This document shows, piece after piece, positions 15,836-21,984 of a stretch of DNA of 21,984 bases. Under the pieces are notes generated by a model. That model was not told where the DNA came from and did no database searches. It saw only the letters and a list, made by a program, of their open reading frames with translations. A program made the translations under genes and the position numbers. This stretch comes from Candidatus Omnitrophota bacterium. Lineage in GTDB: Bacteria > Omnitrophota > Gorgyraeia > Gorgyraeales > Gorgyraeaceae. Numbering within the stretch: the first letter of the stretch is position 1; every line of letters begins with the position of its first letter. The DNA is taken from the NCBI GenBank assembly GCA_003485765.1, contig DNHS01000049.1:309-22292 (forward strand). Reading direction: 5' to 3'.

Positions 15836-16507
15836 ATGACAGATACTATTAGAGTAGTTTTATGCGATGACCACAGGCTTTTCCGGCAGGGGATAAAGAA
15901 ATTATTGGAATTGGAAGAAGATATTAAGATAGTAGGCGAAGCGAATAATGGCCAGGAGATGCTGGACATATTAAAAAAGACAATGCCTGACATAATACTT
16001 ATGGATATCGGGATGCCTCTTATGGATGGCGTAACAGCTACGCATAAAGTTAAAAAGATATCGCCCGGCACCAGCATTATCATCTTAACCGTTTATGAGG
16101 ACGAGGCTCATATTTTTGAAGCGATTAAGGCAGGGGCGATGGGGTATCTGTTGAAGGATGCTTCCATAGAAGAATTGATAGAGGCGATTCGTAAAGTTTA
16201 TAAAGGCGAAGCGCTGATCCAGCCGGTTATAGCTACAAAGGTCTTGAAGGAATTTGCTATGGCGGATAAAAGAAAGATTAAAAACGGAGATAAATTTTAT
16301 AATGATCTTACAGAAAGAGAAAAAGAGATACTGCGCCTGATTGTTCTGGGAGGCACTAATAAAGAGATAGCTAAAAAAATAGGGATTTCAGAAAAGACAG
16401 TAAAAAACCACATCAGCAATATTTTCCTGACCCTTCACGTAAATAACCGCACCCAGGCCGCTGTTTATGCTTTGGAGAAAAACTATAATAGGACCAAAGG
16501 CCTATAG
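15836..16507 (+). CDS. NarL/FixJ-family response regulator
   Basis: A 223-residue two-domain regulator. Receiver domain 1-120 has D11/D12, phosphoacceptor D57 (ILMDIGMP), T84 and K106 (LLKDAS). A LuxR-type helix-turn-helix follows from about residue 158 (LTEREKEILRLI, then NKEIAKKIGISEKTVKNHISN). It is the cognate partner of the upstream HisKA_3 kinase by gene order and family. Likely targets are the promoters of the porin, the NXR-like operon or the flavin module, but no clear repeated binding site was identified, so the regulon is open. Confidence 0.9.
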   Translation: MTDTIRVVLCDDHRLFRQGIKKLLELEEDIKIVGEANNGQEMLDILKKTMPDIILMDIGMPLMDGVTATHKVKKISPGTSIIILTVYEDEAHIFEAIKAGAMGYLLKDASIEELIEAIRKVYKGEALIQPVIATKVLKEFAMADKRKIKNGDKFYNDLTEREKEILRLIVLGGTNKEIAKKIGISEKTVKNHISNIFLTLHVNNRTQAAVYALEKNYNRTKGL

Positions 16508-16550
16508 CAATATGGGACTTTTTACTTTTATGAAAAAAGACCTTTGGCAC

Positions 16551-16578
16551 TTGTGTATATTCTCAAAAAGAGTATGAT
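16551..16578 (+). promoter_or_regulatory. Candidate promoter of the flavin/EET-like module
   Basis: TTGTGT (16551-16556) and TATGAT (16573-16578) are separated by 16 bases, 33 bases before the first gene of the next module and 43 bases after the regulator stop. An inverted repeat, CCAAAGG (16494-16500) and CCTTTGG (16541-16547), flanks the gap just upstream and could be a loop-forming operator or a weak terminator. Confidence 0.3.
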
Positions 16579-16611
16579 TGTTAGCATCAAATATTAGTTT
16601 TGGCATACCTG

Positions 16612-17022
16612 ATGAAGAATAGCTTGGGAAAAGAAGAAGATAAGAATTTTTATCAGACAACGCGGTTTGACCTGATCTTTATAATATTGATTTTATTTTT
16701 TTCCATCGCTTCTTTCTGGGTTATTCATAAACGTTTTCAGCCGTCTTCCGGGCTGAGCACAGTTTATGTATATCAAAAAGATAAACTTCTGGAAGAGGAT
16801 GGATTAGACAAGGATAAAATAATCACTATCCTTGACGGAAAAATGCAGTTTGAACTTAAGAACGGAAGAATAAGAGTTCTAAATACCGATTGTCCTCATC
16901 ATATATGTAAAAATATGGGCTGGATAAAGTATAACGGCGAAACTATAGTGTGCGTGCCTAACCAGGTGTTGATTGAGATTAAATCAAAAGGCCCGGCGAT
17001 TATAGACGCAGTAGCTTACTAG
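16612..17022 (+). CDS. EetA-like NusG domain II protein, membrane anchored
   Basis: A 136-residue protein with one N-terminal helix (about 20-38) and an extracytosolic NusG-II-type small beta domain. The domain shows conserved cysteines C94-x4-C99 (CPHHIC) and C114 in the GETIVCVPNQV segment, the family signature. Such proteins are found with Gx transporters, ApbE and FMN-binding proteins in flavin-based extracellular electron transfer loci (EetA in Listeria). The ATG at 16612 is preferred to a TTG at 16600; neither has a good ribosome binding site. It is not a transcription elongation factor: the NusG N-terminal domain is absent. The next gene begins one base after its stop. Confidence 0.7.
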   Translation: MKNSLGKEEDKNFYQTTRFDLIFIILILFFSIASFWVIHKRFQPSSGLSTVYVYQKDKLLEEDGLDKDKIITILDGKMQFELKNGRIRVLNTDCPHHICKNMGWIKYNGETIVCVPNQVLIEIKSKGPAIIDAVAY

Positions 17023-17023
17023 T

Positions 17024-18214
17024 ATGAAAGAAAATCAAATAACAGACAATAATATATATAAAATTGCGCTTTTGGTGTCTCTTGCCTGCGTCCTGCAGAT
17101 TGCAGAATCCCTTATACCTCACCCTATCCCGGGATTAAGGCTTGGCCTGGCGAATATAATCACGCTGGTGGCGCTGGTAAATCTAGGCTTCGGCTATAGC
17201 CTTGAAATAACAGTGCTGCGCACTGTTTTGAGCTCTTTTATAATGGGCACTTTTATGTCCCCGGGATTTATCTTGAGTTTTGCAGCAGGCGTTATGAGCA
17301 CGCTTACCATGGGATTTTTATACTGGCTGGCGCATGCCACAAAACAGCGCTTATTCAGCATAGTGGGAATTAGCGTTGCAGGCGCGCTTGCGCATAATAT
17401 TGTTCAGCTGGGCCTTGCATATTTTATAATGATAAAGCATGCAGGAATATTTGTATTTTTACCATGGCTATCCATAGGAGCGGTCTTTATAGGCTGGTTT
17501 ACAGGCGCGGTCTCCAGCAAGATCTGCCTGAAACTCAAAGAAACAGAAGGCTGCAAGACGACGCCAAAGATTAAAAAGGAATACCATGGATTAAAGCTTA
17601 ACCATTATCTGGCAGGGGATTCTATCATACACCGGATATCTCCGAATATTAAGATAGCCGGCGTGGTTATCCTTTCGCTCGCAGTGCTATTTTTCAGCAG
17701 TCTATGGTTTTATGCAGCGCTGTTTGTATTTTTTGCCGCAATAGCCGCTATGTCAACGACATCATTCCAATATCTTTTTTCAAGCGCCAGGAGATGCTCT
17801 TCTCTGATATTCGTATCGTTTCTTTTCCCGGTATTTTTTAATTCCGGAAAGCATATCGTGTCTCACTTTGCATATTTTAATATTACTAGCGAAGGCCTGA
17901 ACACAGGAATTATCTTTGCTTTGAGGTTGATTTGCCTCATATGGGCTAGTTCTTTGCTAGCCAGGACCACGTCGCCCGAAGATCTTGGTAAAGGATTATC
18001 CAGGATACTGGCGCCTTTACAGCCTTTAGGGATTTCAGGAAAAAGGATAGCGGCTATACTTTCCTTATCTTGGACAGCTATGCCTATTTTATGGGAAACA
18101 GCAAAGGCCGGTATCCGAGAGCTGGATCTCAAAAAAGCAAAAAACCCGCGCTATTTGATTATGTTTATAAGTGATATAATAGCGAATATTTATTTGGAAA
18201 CCGATTATCAATAA
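17024..18214 (+). CDS. Fusion of EetB-like Gx transporter and EcfT/FmnA-like membrane protein
   Basis: A 396-residue polytopic membrane protein with two parts. Residues about 1-175 are a Gx transporter family domain (S-component-like; often misnamed heptaprenyl diphosphate synthase component I) with the signature PHPIPGLRLGLANIITL. Residues about 185-396 resemble the EcfT/CbiQ transmembrane component, with the start GDSIIHRISPNIKI and a TTSPEDLGKGLSRILAPL segment. In Listeria these are separate genes, eetB and fmnA, needed with EetA and ApbE/FmnB for flavin export and flavinylation outside the cell. No ECF ATPase gene is in the window, and the usual ARG coupling motifs are not obvious in the EcfT half. 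It probably moves FAD or a quinone-related cofactor precursor; the substrate is inferred from neighbours. Confidence 0.7.
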   Translation: MKENQITDNNIYKIALLVSLACVLQIAESLIPHPIPGLRLGLANIITLVALVNLGFGYSLEITVLRTVLSSFIMGTFMSPGFILSFAAGVMSTLTMGFLYWLAHATKQRLFSIVGISVAGALAHNIVQLGLAYFIMIKHAGIFVFLPWLSIGAVFIGWFTGAVSSKICLKLKETEGCKTTPKIKKEYHGLKLNHYLAGDSIIHRISPNIKIAGVVILSLAVLFFSSLWFYAALFVFFAAIAAMSTTSFQYLFSSARRCSSLIFVSFLFPVFFNSGKHIVSHFAYFNITSEGLNTGIIFALRLICLIWASSLLARTTSPEDLGKGLSRILAPLQPLGISGKRIAAILSLSWTAMPILWETAKAGIRELDLKKAKNPRYLIMFISDIIANIYLETDYQ

Positions 18215-18231
18215 AAACAAAGGAGGTGGCG

Positions 18232-19518
18232 ATGTTAAAATTCAATATTTTGTTATTAGTCCTGTGCGGATTTTTGGTTTTTAGCGCAGGATCGGTTTGG
18301 GCGGATGATGTCTCAGACTTAAAGGAACAGGTAAAGGCTTTACAAGAAACAATAAACAATCAACAGAAAACCATAGAGTCATTAAGCTCTAAAGTTCAGG
18401 CTGTTGAAATAAAGCAGCAATCCCAGGCTGCTGAAATTAAGAAAGTTCCGGAACTTGCAAAGGCAGTCGATGCGATAAAAGAAGGCCCTGCTGGAATGAT
18501 GGAAGGGGCAAGCGTAGGAGGGCATCTCAAGCTGTACATGTTTGATGCCTCAGAGGGGATAGTTAGAGGCGCTAATGGTGAAAATAAGGATGCGCAGCAT
18601 AACGATAGTTCAGCAGGCATCCATCATCTGTATCTTTATTTTAACAAGGAGTTGTCTGATATCCTGAAGCTTGATGTGGCGATGGATAACTCTGTATCTG
18701 CGGCAGCAACTCCATCTATCGGGTCTGATATTGCGAGGACTAGCAGTGCCTCAAGCTCTACCGTTATTCATACTGCTTCTATTACCGCGCTTCTGCCAAA
18801 AGGCGCAGAATTAAAGACAGGTGTATTCAATCCGATGTTTTCTGAGGAGTATGCTAAGGAAACGTGGTGGCATGAACAGTATCATCAGAACCAGGGGCTC
18901 TCTTATTTAGAGTCCTGGCATGACTCAGGAATAGAGCTTTACAAGAACTTTGATTTTGAAAAGCTTTCCCTGCCTGTATATGTGAGCTTACTGAACGGTA
19001 ATTCTTCAAGCCGGTATGCGGATAATAATAACAGCAAAACTCTTCTATTGCATATAGCGCCTGAATTGTTCCATACGCAGTTAAGGCTCCTGGGCTCTGT
19101 TGCGTTTGGAAACTGGGGCAATCCTGATAGCAGTTTTCAGTCTGTTGCTGGATTTGACTGGAAACATGAGAAGCTAAATATAACCAGCGAATACATCTAC
19201 AGAAAATGGGATGATCTGGTTGTTACCGGTTCTAAACATGCTGATGGAAAGAGAGAAGGATATTATGCAAGAGCTTTGTATAATATCACTCCTGAATGGG
19301 TTGGTTTACTTAAATACAGCCATGCTGAATTCTACAAAACAGGATCAAGCACCATGTTAAGCGACAACTATGATACTACAACGCTGGGCTTAAACTACAA
19401 TTTAACGCCGAGCTCTACAATCATGGGAGATTATTCCTTGATTAACGGCGAAAGGTCAAATAGTTCAGCTAGTATAAGAGCTAACAGGTATACGATAGGC
19501 TGGAGGACAACGTTCTAA
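18232..19518 (+). CDS. Second coiled-coil outer-membrane porin
   Basis: A 428-residue protein with a signal peptide ending at about WA-D (residues 24-25), a coiled coil over about 27-65 (DLKEQVKALQETINNQQKTIESL), and a barrel region of alternating strands ending in terminal Phe (RTTF). It shares the layout of the porin at 11505 but not obvious sequence identity in the barrel. A cluster of His and Trp (WWHEQYHQNQ near residue 205-215, and SWHDS) is noticeable and could face the lumen. It lies between the transporter fusion and apbE, so it may allow flavins or redox partners to cross the outer membrane. The ATG at 18232 with AGGAGG five bases before it is preferred to a GTG at 18226. Confidence 0.75.
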   Translation: MLKFNILLLVLCGFLVFSAGSVWADDVSDLKEQVKALQETINNQQKTIESLSSKVQAVEIKQQSQAAEIKKVPELAKAVDAIKEGPAGMMEGASVGGHLKLYMFDASEGIVRGANGENKDAQHNDSSAGIHHLYLYFNKELSDILKLDVAMDNSVSAAATPSIGSDIARTSSASSSTVIHTASITALLPKGAELKTGVFNPMFSEEYAKETWWHEQYHQNQGLSYLESWHDSGIELYKNFDFEKLSLPVYVSLLNGNSSSRYADNNNSKTLLLHIAPELFHTQLRLLGSVAFGNWGNPDSSFQSVAGFDWKHEKLNITSEYIYRKWDDLVVTGSKHADGKREGYYARALYNITPEWVGLLKYSHAEFYKTGSSTMLSDNYDTTTLGLNYNLTPSSTIMGDYSLINGERSNSSASIRANRYTIGWRTTF

Positions 19519-19540
19519 GAATTGAATGAAGGATGATAGC

Positions 19541-19568
19541 TTGACAGGAAAGAGGTTTTCTGTATAAT
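19541..19568 (+). promoter_or_regulatory. Consensus sigma-70 promoter for apbE
   Basis: TTGACA (19541-19546) and TATAAT (19563-19568) both match consensus exactly, with a 16-base spacer. Transcription would start near 19575, about 110 bases before apbE. The promoter overlaps the terminator-like repeat of the porin gene, whose left arm starts inside the -35 box. Confidence 0.65.
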
Positions 19569-19597
19569 TTAGAGGGAAGCCTCTTTTCTGTTTATTT
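19544..19597 (+). terminator. Terminator-like hairpin after the second porin
   Basis: ACAGGAAAGAGG (19544-19555) can pair with CCTCTTTTCTGT (19580-19591) over 12 positions with one mismatch and a 24-base loop, followed by TTATTT. The right arm can instead pair with a nearer AGAGG (19571-19575) through a GAAG loop, giving a compact hairpin followed by TTTCTGTTTATTT. Either would end the porin transcript. Mutual exclusion of the two is visible in sequence; any regulatory meaning is inference. Confidence 0.6.
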
Positions 19598-19603
19598 AGG
19601 ACC

Positions 19604-19661
19604 GTAGGGTAGGTTTTCTCATCCGCTAAAATTGCGGAGGACCGGTAAATTTCTGCTCTAC
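19604..19661 (+). promoter_or_regulatory. Structured 5' leader of apbE
   Basis: GTAGGGTAG (19604-19612) can pair with CTGCTCTAC (19653-19661) over nine positions, two being G-U. Inside lies a second stem, TCCGC (19622-19626) and GCGGA (19634-19638), with a TAAAATT loop. The element ends 25 bases before the apbE start. I do not recognise a known riboswitch; it does not look like the FMN riboswitch. Confidence 0.35.
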
Positions 19662-19686
19662 AGAATTAGTGAAGATAAGGTTTAAA

Positions 19687-20682
19687 ATGAGAAAATTAAA
19701 ACTAATATTTATTATAATAATAGTGGTATTCGCAGGGCTTTGGGCAATAAGATCGTATAATGAGCGCAGATTTCATGTGGAAAAAGAGACCCGCTTTATG
19801 ATGGACACTTATGTTACTATATATGCAATTGGCCCAAAGGAAATTACCTCAAAAGCAATAGACTTAGCTTTAAACAGAATACAGGGCATAGATACAAAAT
19901 TTAACTCGCTGAATCCTAAAAGCCCTATTTATACATTTAATCATACGCTTGAGCCTATTTCTGATAAAGAGATAATCAACCTTATTCAGACAGCGCTGAA
20001 GATAAGCGAAGAATCCGGAGGCGCTTTTGATATCAGCATAGCTCCACTGGCTGAACTTTGGGGATTTTATAGTAAGGAATACTATTTCCCTACATCGCAG
20101 GAGATAAAAGATTGCCTGGCTAATGTAGGATATCAGCATTTATTGCTGAACAATGGAAAATTGACCAAGGATAATATGGCTGTAAGGATTGATTTAGGAG
20201 GGGTCGCGAAGGGGTACGCGATCAGCGAAGCGCTAAAGGTTTTAAAATCCAATGGAGTAAATTCCGCGTTGATAGACACAGGAGGAGACATATATGCGCT
20301 TGGCAAGAAAGGCTCAAAATTATGGAAGGTAGGCATTAAGGATCCGCGCGGAGAAGGAACTCTTGGGTATGTAGAGGTGGAAGACCTGGCAGTAATGGGT
20401 TCAGGAGATTATGAAAGATTTTTTATTAAAGACGGTAAGAGGTATCATCATATATTTAATCCAAAGACAGGATATCCTACAGAAGGGGTTCAAAGCGTCA
20501 TACTTATTTATAATGATCCTGTTATTGCGCAAGCCTGGACAAAGATCCCTTTTATTATGGGGCCGGAAAAAGGATTGAAAAGATTGGAAAGAATTCCTAA
20601 TATGGATGTAATTATAATAACCGAATCCGGGAAAACATTGTATTCTTCCAGATTAAAACATAGCCTTAATCTTATCAAATAG
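19687..20682 (+). CDS. apbE: ApbE family FMN transferase with altered metal site
   Basis: A 331-residue membrane-anchored protein (helix about 5-21, no lipobox Cys). ApbE moves FMN from FAD onto a Ser/Thr of target proteins outside the cytoplasm. Family segments are present: FDISIAPLAELWGF (about 114-127), DLGGVAKG (169-176), TGGDIYALG (198-206) and HIFNPKTGYP (255-264). The last motif, normally ADALxTAxF, reads AQAWTKIPF: the Mg-binding Asp is Gln282 and the Thr four residues on is Lys286. Activity may be changed. The flavinylated target is probably encoded next. The ATG at 19687 follows ATAAGG at a good distance and is preferred to a GTG at 19669 with no ribosome binding site. The usual length is about 330-350. 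Confidence 0.85.
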   Translation: MRKLKLIFIIIIVVFAGLWAIRSYNERRFHVEKETRFMMDTYVTIYAIGPKEITSKAIDLALNRIQGIDTKFNSLNPKSPIYTFNHTLEPISDKEIINLIQTALKISEESGGAFDISIAPLAELWGFYSKEYYFPTSQEIKDCLANVGYQHLLLNNGKLTKDNMAVRIDLGGVAKGYAISEALKVLKSNGVNSALIDTGGDIYALGKKGSKLWKVGIKDPRGEGTLGYVEVEDLAVMGSGDYERFFIKDGKRYHHIFNPKTGYPTEGVQSVILIYNDPVIAQAWTKIPFIMGPEKGLKRLERIPNMDVIIITESGKTLYSSRLKHSLNLIK

Positions 20683-20707
20683 GCGGAAAACAAGGGGAGG
20701 TAGCGGT

Positions 20708-21298
20708 ATGTTTAGAAAGTGTGTTTTATTTTTAATTGTAGCTTTATGCATCTGGTTTAGTTTTTCAGGAGTTACTTATGCTGTTCGCCTTTTGACAAGA
20801 GAAGAGGGCTTAAAAAAGGTTTTTGGAGAAGGCGTAGAGATTGCCACTGAAACAAAGGAGCTTGTTGACCCGCAGTTATTAAAGATTAAGGAGAGGCTGG
20901 ACGGAAGCCTTGTTTATTTTCAAAAAGGGTCGAAGTCAAAAGAGGTTGATACTCAGACCAGTATTGATTTTCATTTTGCTTTAAAAGGCGGACAAAAGAC
21001 AGGCGTTGCTATTTTTGATGAGGAGCCTGGGAAATGGGGTCCGGTTGATTTTATTATAGCTTTAGACCTTAATGGTGCTGTGACCAGAGTAGAGGTATTA
21101 AATTATGAAGAGAAAAGAGGTCAGCCTATTGCTCGCCACAGCTACATGAGCCAGTATGAAGGCAAGACCAGCAAGTCTAAACTTACAGTAGGGAAGGATA
21201 TTACAGGCGTGAGTGGAGCTACGATTTCTTCGCGCTGCGCCACCTTTGCCGTAAAAAAAGCTATTGTTCTATACGAAGAGCTTTACCTCAACAAATAA
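20708..21298 (+). CDS. Exported FMN-binding domain protein with SGAT flavinylation motif
   Basis: A 196-residue protein with a signal peptide or anchor (about 6-25) and an FMN_bind domain. The flavinylation motif is S169-G170-A171-T172-x-S174, preceded by D164; T172 should carry FMN through a phosphoester bond made by ApbE. Other domain features are GPVDFIIALDLNG (111-123), VEVLNYEEKRG and the helix after the motif, as in NqrC/RnfG-like domains. It lacks CxxCH and iron-sulfur motifs. A strong ribosome binding site (AGGGGAGG at 20693-20700) precedes the ATG. Next to apbE and a small membrane protein, it is the likely extracytosolic electron carrier of this module. A role as the periplasmic end of a quinol-linked chain is inference. 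Confidence 0.85.
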   Translation: MFRKCVLFLIVALCIWFSFSGVTYAVRLLTREEGLKKVFGEGVEIATETKELVDPQLLKIKERLDGSLVYFQKGSKSKEVDTQTSIDFHFALKGGQKTGVAIFDEEPGKWGPVDFIIALDLNGAVTRVEVLNYEEKRGQPIARHSYMSQYEGKTSKSKLTVGKDITGVSGATISSRCATFAVKKAIVLYEELYLNK

Positions 21299-21318
21299 GA
21301 GGAAGGGGGTCTGTTCAG

Positions 21319-21774
21319 ATGGAAAATTTAAGGATTTCAAAAGCGCCGATAAGCGCGAAATTATTGATGACGACTTTATTGTGCATGGTGGGTTTGATTT
21401 ATCTTTCGCTTCTTCTCCATATCTGGCAGGATACGGAAATGAAGCCGGCATTGATTGCAAAGGCGTATGGTTCAATGGAGTCTATGGAGCTAGCAGATCA
21501 TACGCATAAATATCTTCCTTATTATGCGCTTTACCTTCTTGCTTTGCCCGCAGCGCTTTTTATGTTTACTGGCTATTCGGAAAAGATGAAAAGGATTTTT
21601 GCCATTCTCCCGTTTCTAGTGATTATTATAGACATAGGAGCAATGTGGCTGATTCCTTATGCCCATCAGGTTTTTTTTAGCTGGGTATTGACGTTTGCCG
21701 GCACTTTTTTAGCCCTGACTTTTTTTTCTTTATTTTTATTGGATATTTATGATATTTGGCTTAAAAAGAGCTAG
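21319..21774 (+). CDS. Small four-helix membrane protein of unknown family
   Basis: A 151-residue protein I do not recognise. Hydrophobic helices lie at about 15-33, 67-83, 90-108 and 118-142. Between helices one and two is a polar, probably extracytosolic loop with H29, H57, H59 and several acidic and Tyr residues (DTEMKP, ADHTHKY); another His, H116 (YAHQV), lies between helices three and four. Such His could bind heme or a quinone. The gene follows the FMN-binding gene by 20 bases with a GGAAGGGGG ribosome binding site and ends the module before a clear terminator. A membrane partner linking the quinone pool to the flavoprotein is a reasonable guess, no more. Confidence 0.6.
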   Translation: MENLRISKAPISAKLLMTTLLCMVGLIYLSLLLHIWQDTEMKPALIAKAYGSMESMELADHTHKYLPYYALYLLALPAALFMFTGYSEKMKRIFAILPFLVIIIDIGAMWLIPYAHQVFFSWVLTFAGTFLALTFFSLFLLDIYDIWLKKS

Positions 21775-21812
21775 TAAAAATGTTTTTGCCATTAATTCTT
21801 AATTACACTTTC

Positions 21813-21852
21813 CCTCTTTCTATGTCTATTGATATGGAAAGAGGAATTTTTT
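21813..21852 (+). terminator. Rho-independent terminator closing the flavin module
   Basis: CCTCTTTC (21813-21820) pairs perfectly with GAAAGAGG (21837-21844) around a 16-base loop, followed by AATTTTTT (21845-21852). It lies 39 bases after the last stop and has the classic stem plus T-tract form on the + strand. Confidence 0.75.
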
Positions 21853-21888
21853 ATATTCAAACTTAAACGCTCCGTCTGAGAAAAGAAA

Positions 21889-21917
21889 TTGAATTCATTG
21901 CCTGGGTAATGTATAAT
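21889..21917 (+). promoter_or_regulatory. Sigma-70-type promoter of the next gene
   Basis: TTGAAT (21889-21894) and TATAAT (21912-21917) have a 17-base spacer. Transcription would start near 21924 and run out of the window, giving a leader of at least 60 bases. Confidence 0.55.
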
Positions 21918-21973
21918 CCAAGATAGATAGTCACCGCTGAATTTTGATTAACAATTGACTACAAAATGTATAC

Positions 21974-21978
21974 GGAGG
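21974..21978 (+). promoter_or_regulatory. Ribosome binding site of a gene starting just beyond the window
   Basis: GGAGG lies six bases before the right edge, in the leader made from the promoter at 21889-21917. A start codon would be expected at or just after base 21985. Confidence 0.45.
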
Positions 21979-21984
21979 CATTTT

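Noticed and set aside
17024..18214. Annotation as heptaprenyl diphosphate synthase component I
   Set aside because: The N-terminal domain is polytopic and has the Gx transporter signature, no prenyltransferase Asp-rich motif is present, and the second half is EcfT-like.
19601..19661. FMN riboswitch ahead of apbE
   Set aside because: The conserved FMN aptamer segments are absent; only generic stem pairing is seen.
21954..21976. Second promoter with TTGACT near the right edge
   Set aside because: No -10 box lies at a workable distance; the TTGAAT/TATAAT pair upstream is better.

Overview
The window is about 22 kb of ordinary, mostly forward-strand bacterial DNA. It holds about 21 protein genes and no recognisable rRNA, tRNA, CRISPR array or insertion sequence. 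The host is Gram-negative: there are two outer-membrane beta-barrel proteins, several signal peptides and a Tat-type leader. The siroheme-route heme genes, the periplasmic nitrite oxidoreductase-like enzyme and moderate-to-low GC would fit an uncultured lineage such as Omnitrophota or a Nitrospirota-like group. That assignment is an inference; no taxonomic marker is present.

Region A (1-11415) looks like one operon with almost no spacing and many overlaps. It begins with the tail of what looks like moeA (molybdenum cofactor). Three genes of the siroheme-dependent heme route follow: ahbC/nirJ-type, ahbD and a siroheme decarboxylase. Next comes a periplasmic molybdoenzyme of the nitrate reductase/nitrite oxidoreductase family: catalytic subunit, four-cluster iron-sulfur subunit, TorD-type chaperone and a membrane-anchored heme b subunit. 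The operon ends with a Sco copper chaperone, a CuA-type cupredoxin, a NapH/NosR-like membrane iron-sulfur protein and a second CuA-type cupredoxin. The operon therefore carries cofactor supply (Mo, heme, Cu), the enzyme and its probable electron-transfer partners. No CxxCH cytochrome c motif was seen anywhere in the window.

Region B (11416-16507) has a separately transcribed coiled-coil porin, a lone CheY-type receiver, and a three-gene signalling set: PhnD-like binding lipoprotein, NarX-like histidine kinase and NarL-like regulator. The set resembles the X-S-R arrangement known for arsenite sensing and may sense an oxyanion substrate.

Region C (16508-21774) is an extracytosolic flavin module: EetA-like NusG-domain-II protein, a fusion of an EetB-like Gx transporter with an EcfT/FmnA-like protein, a second coiled-coil porin, ApbE flavin transferase with an altered metal site, an FMN-binding protein with an SGAT flavinylation motif, and a small unrecognised four-helix membrane protein. 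A near-perfect sigma-70 promoter overlapping a terminator-like hairpin precedes apbE, and a terminator closes the module.

The most interesting reading is of two adjacent redox modules: a cytochrome c-free NXR/CuA/NosR-like chain and an EET-like flavinylation chain, with an oxyanion-type sensor between them. The functional link between the modules is inferred from proximity only.
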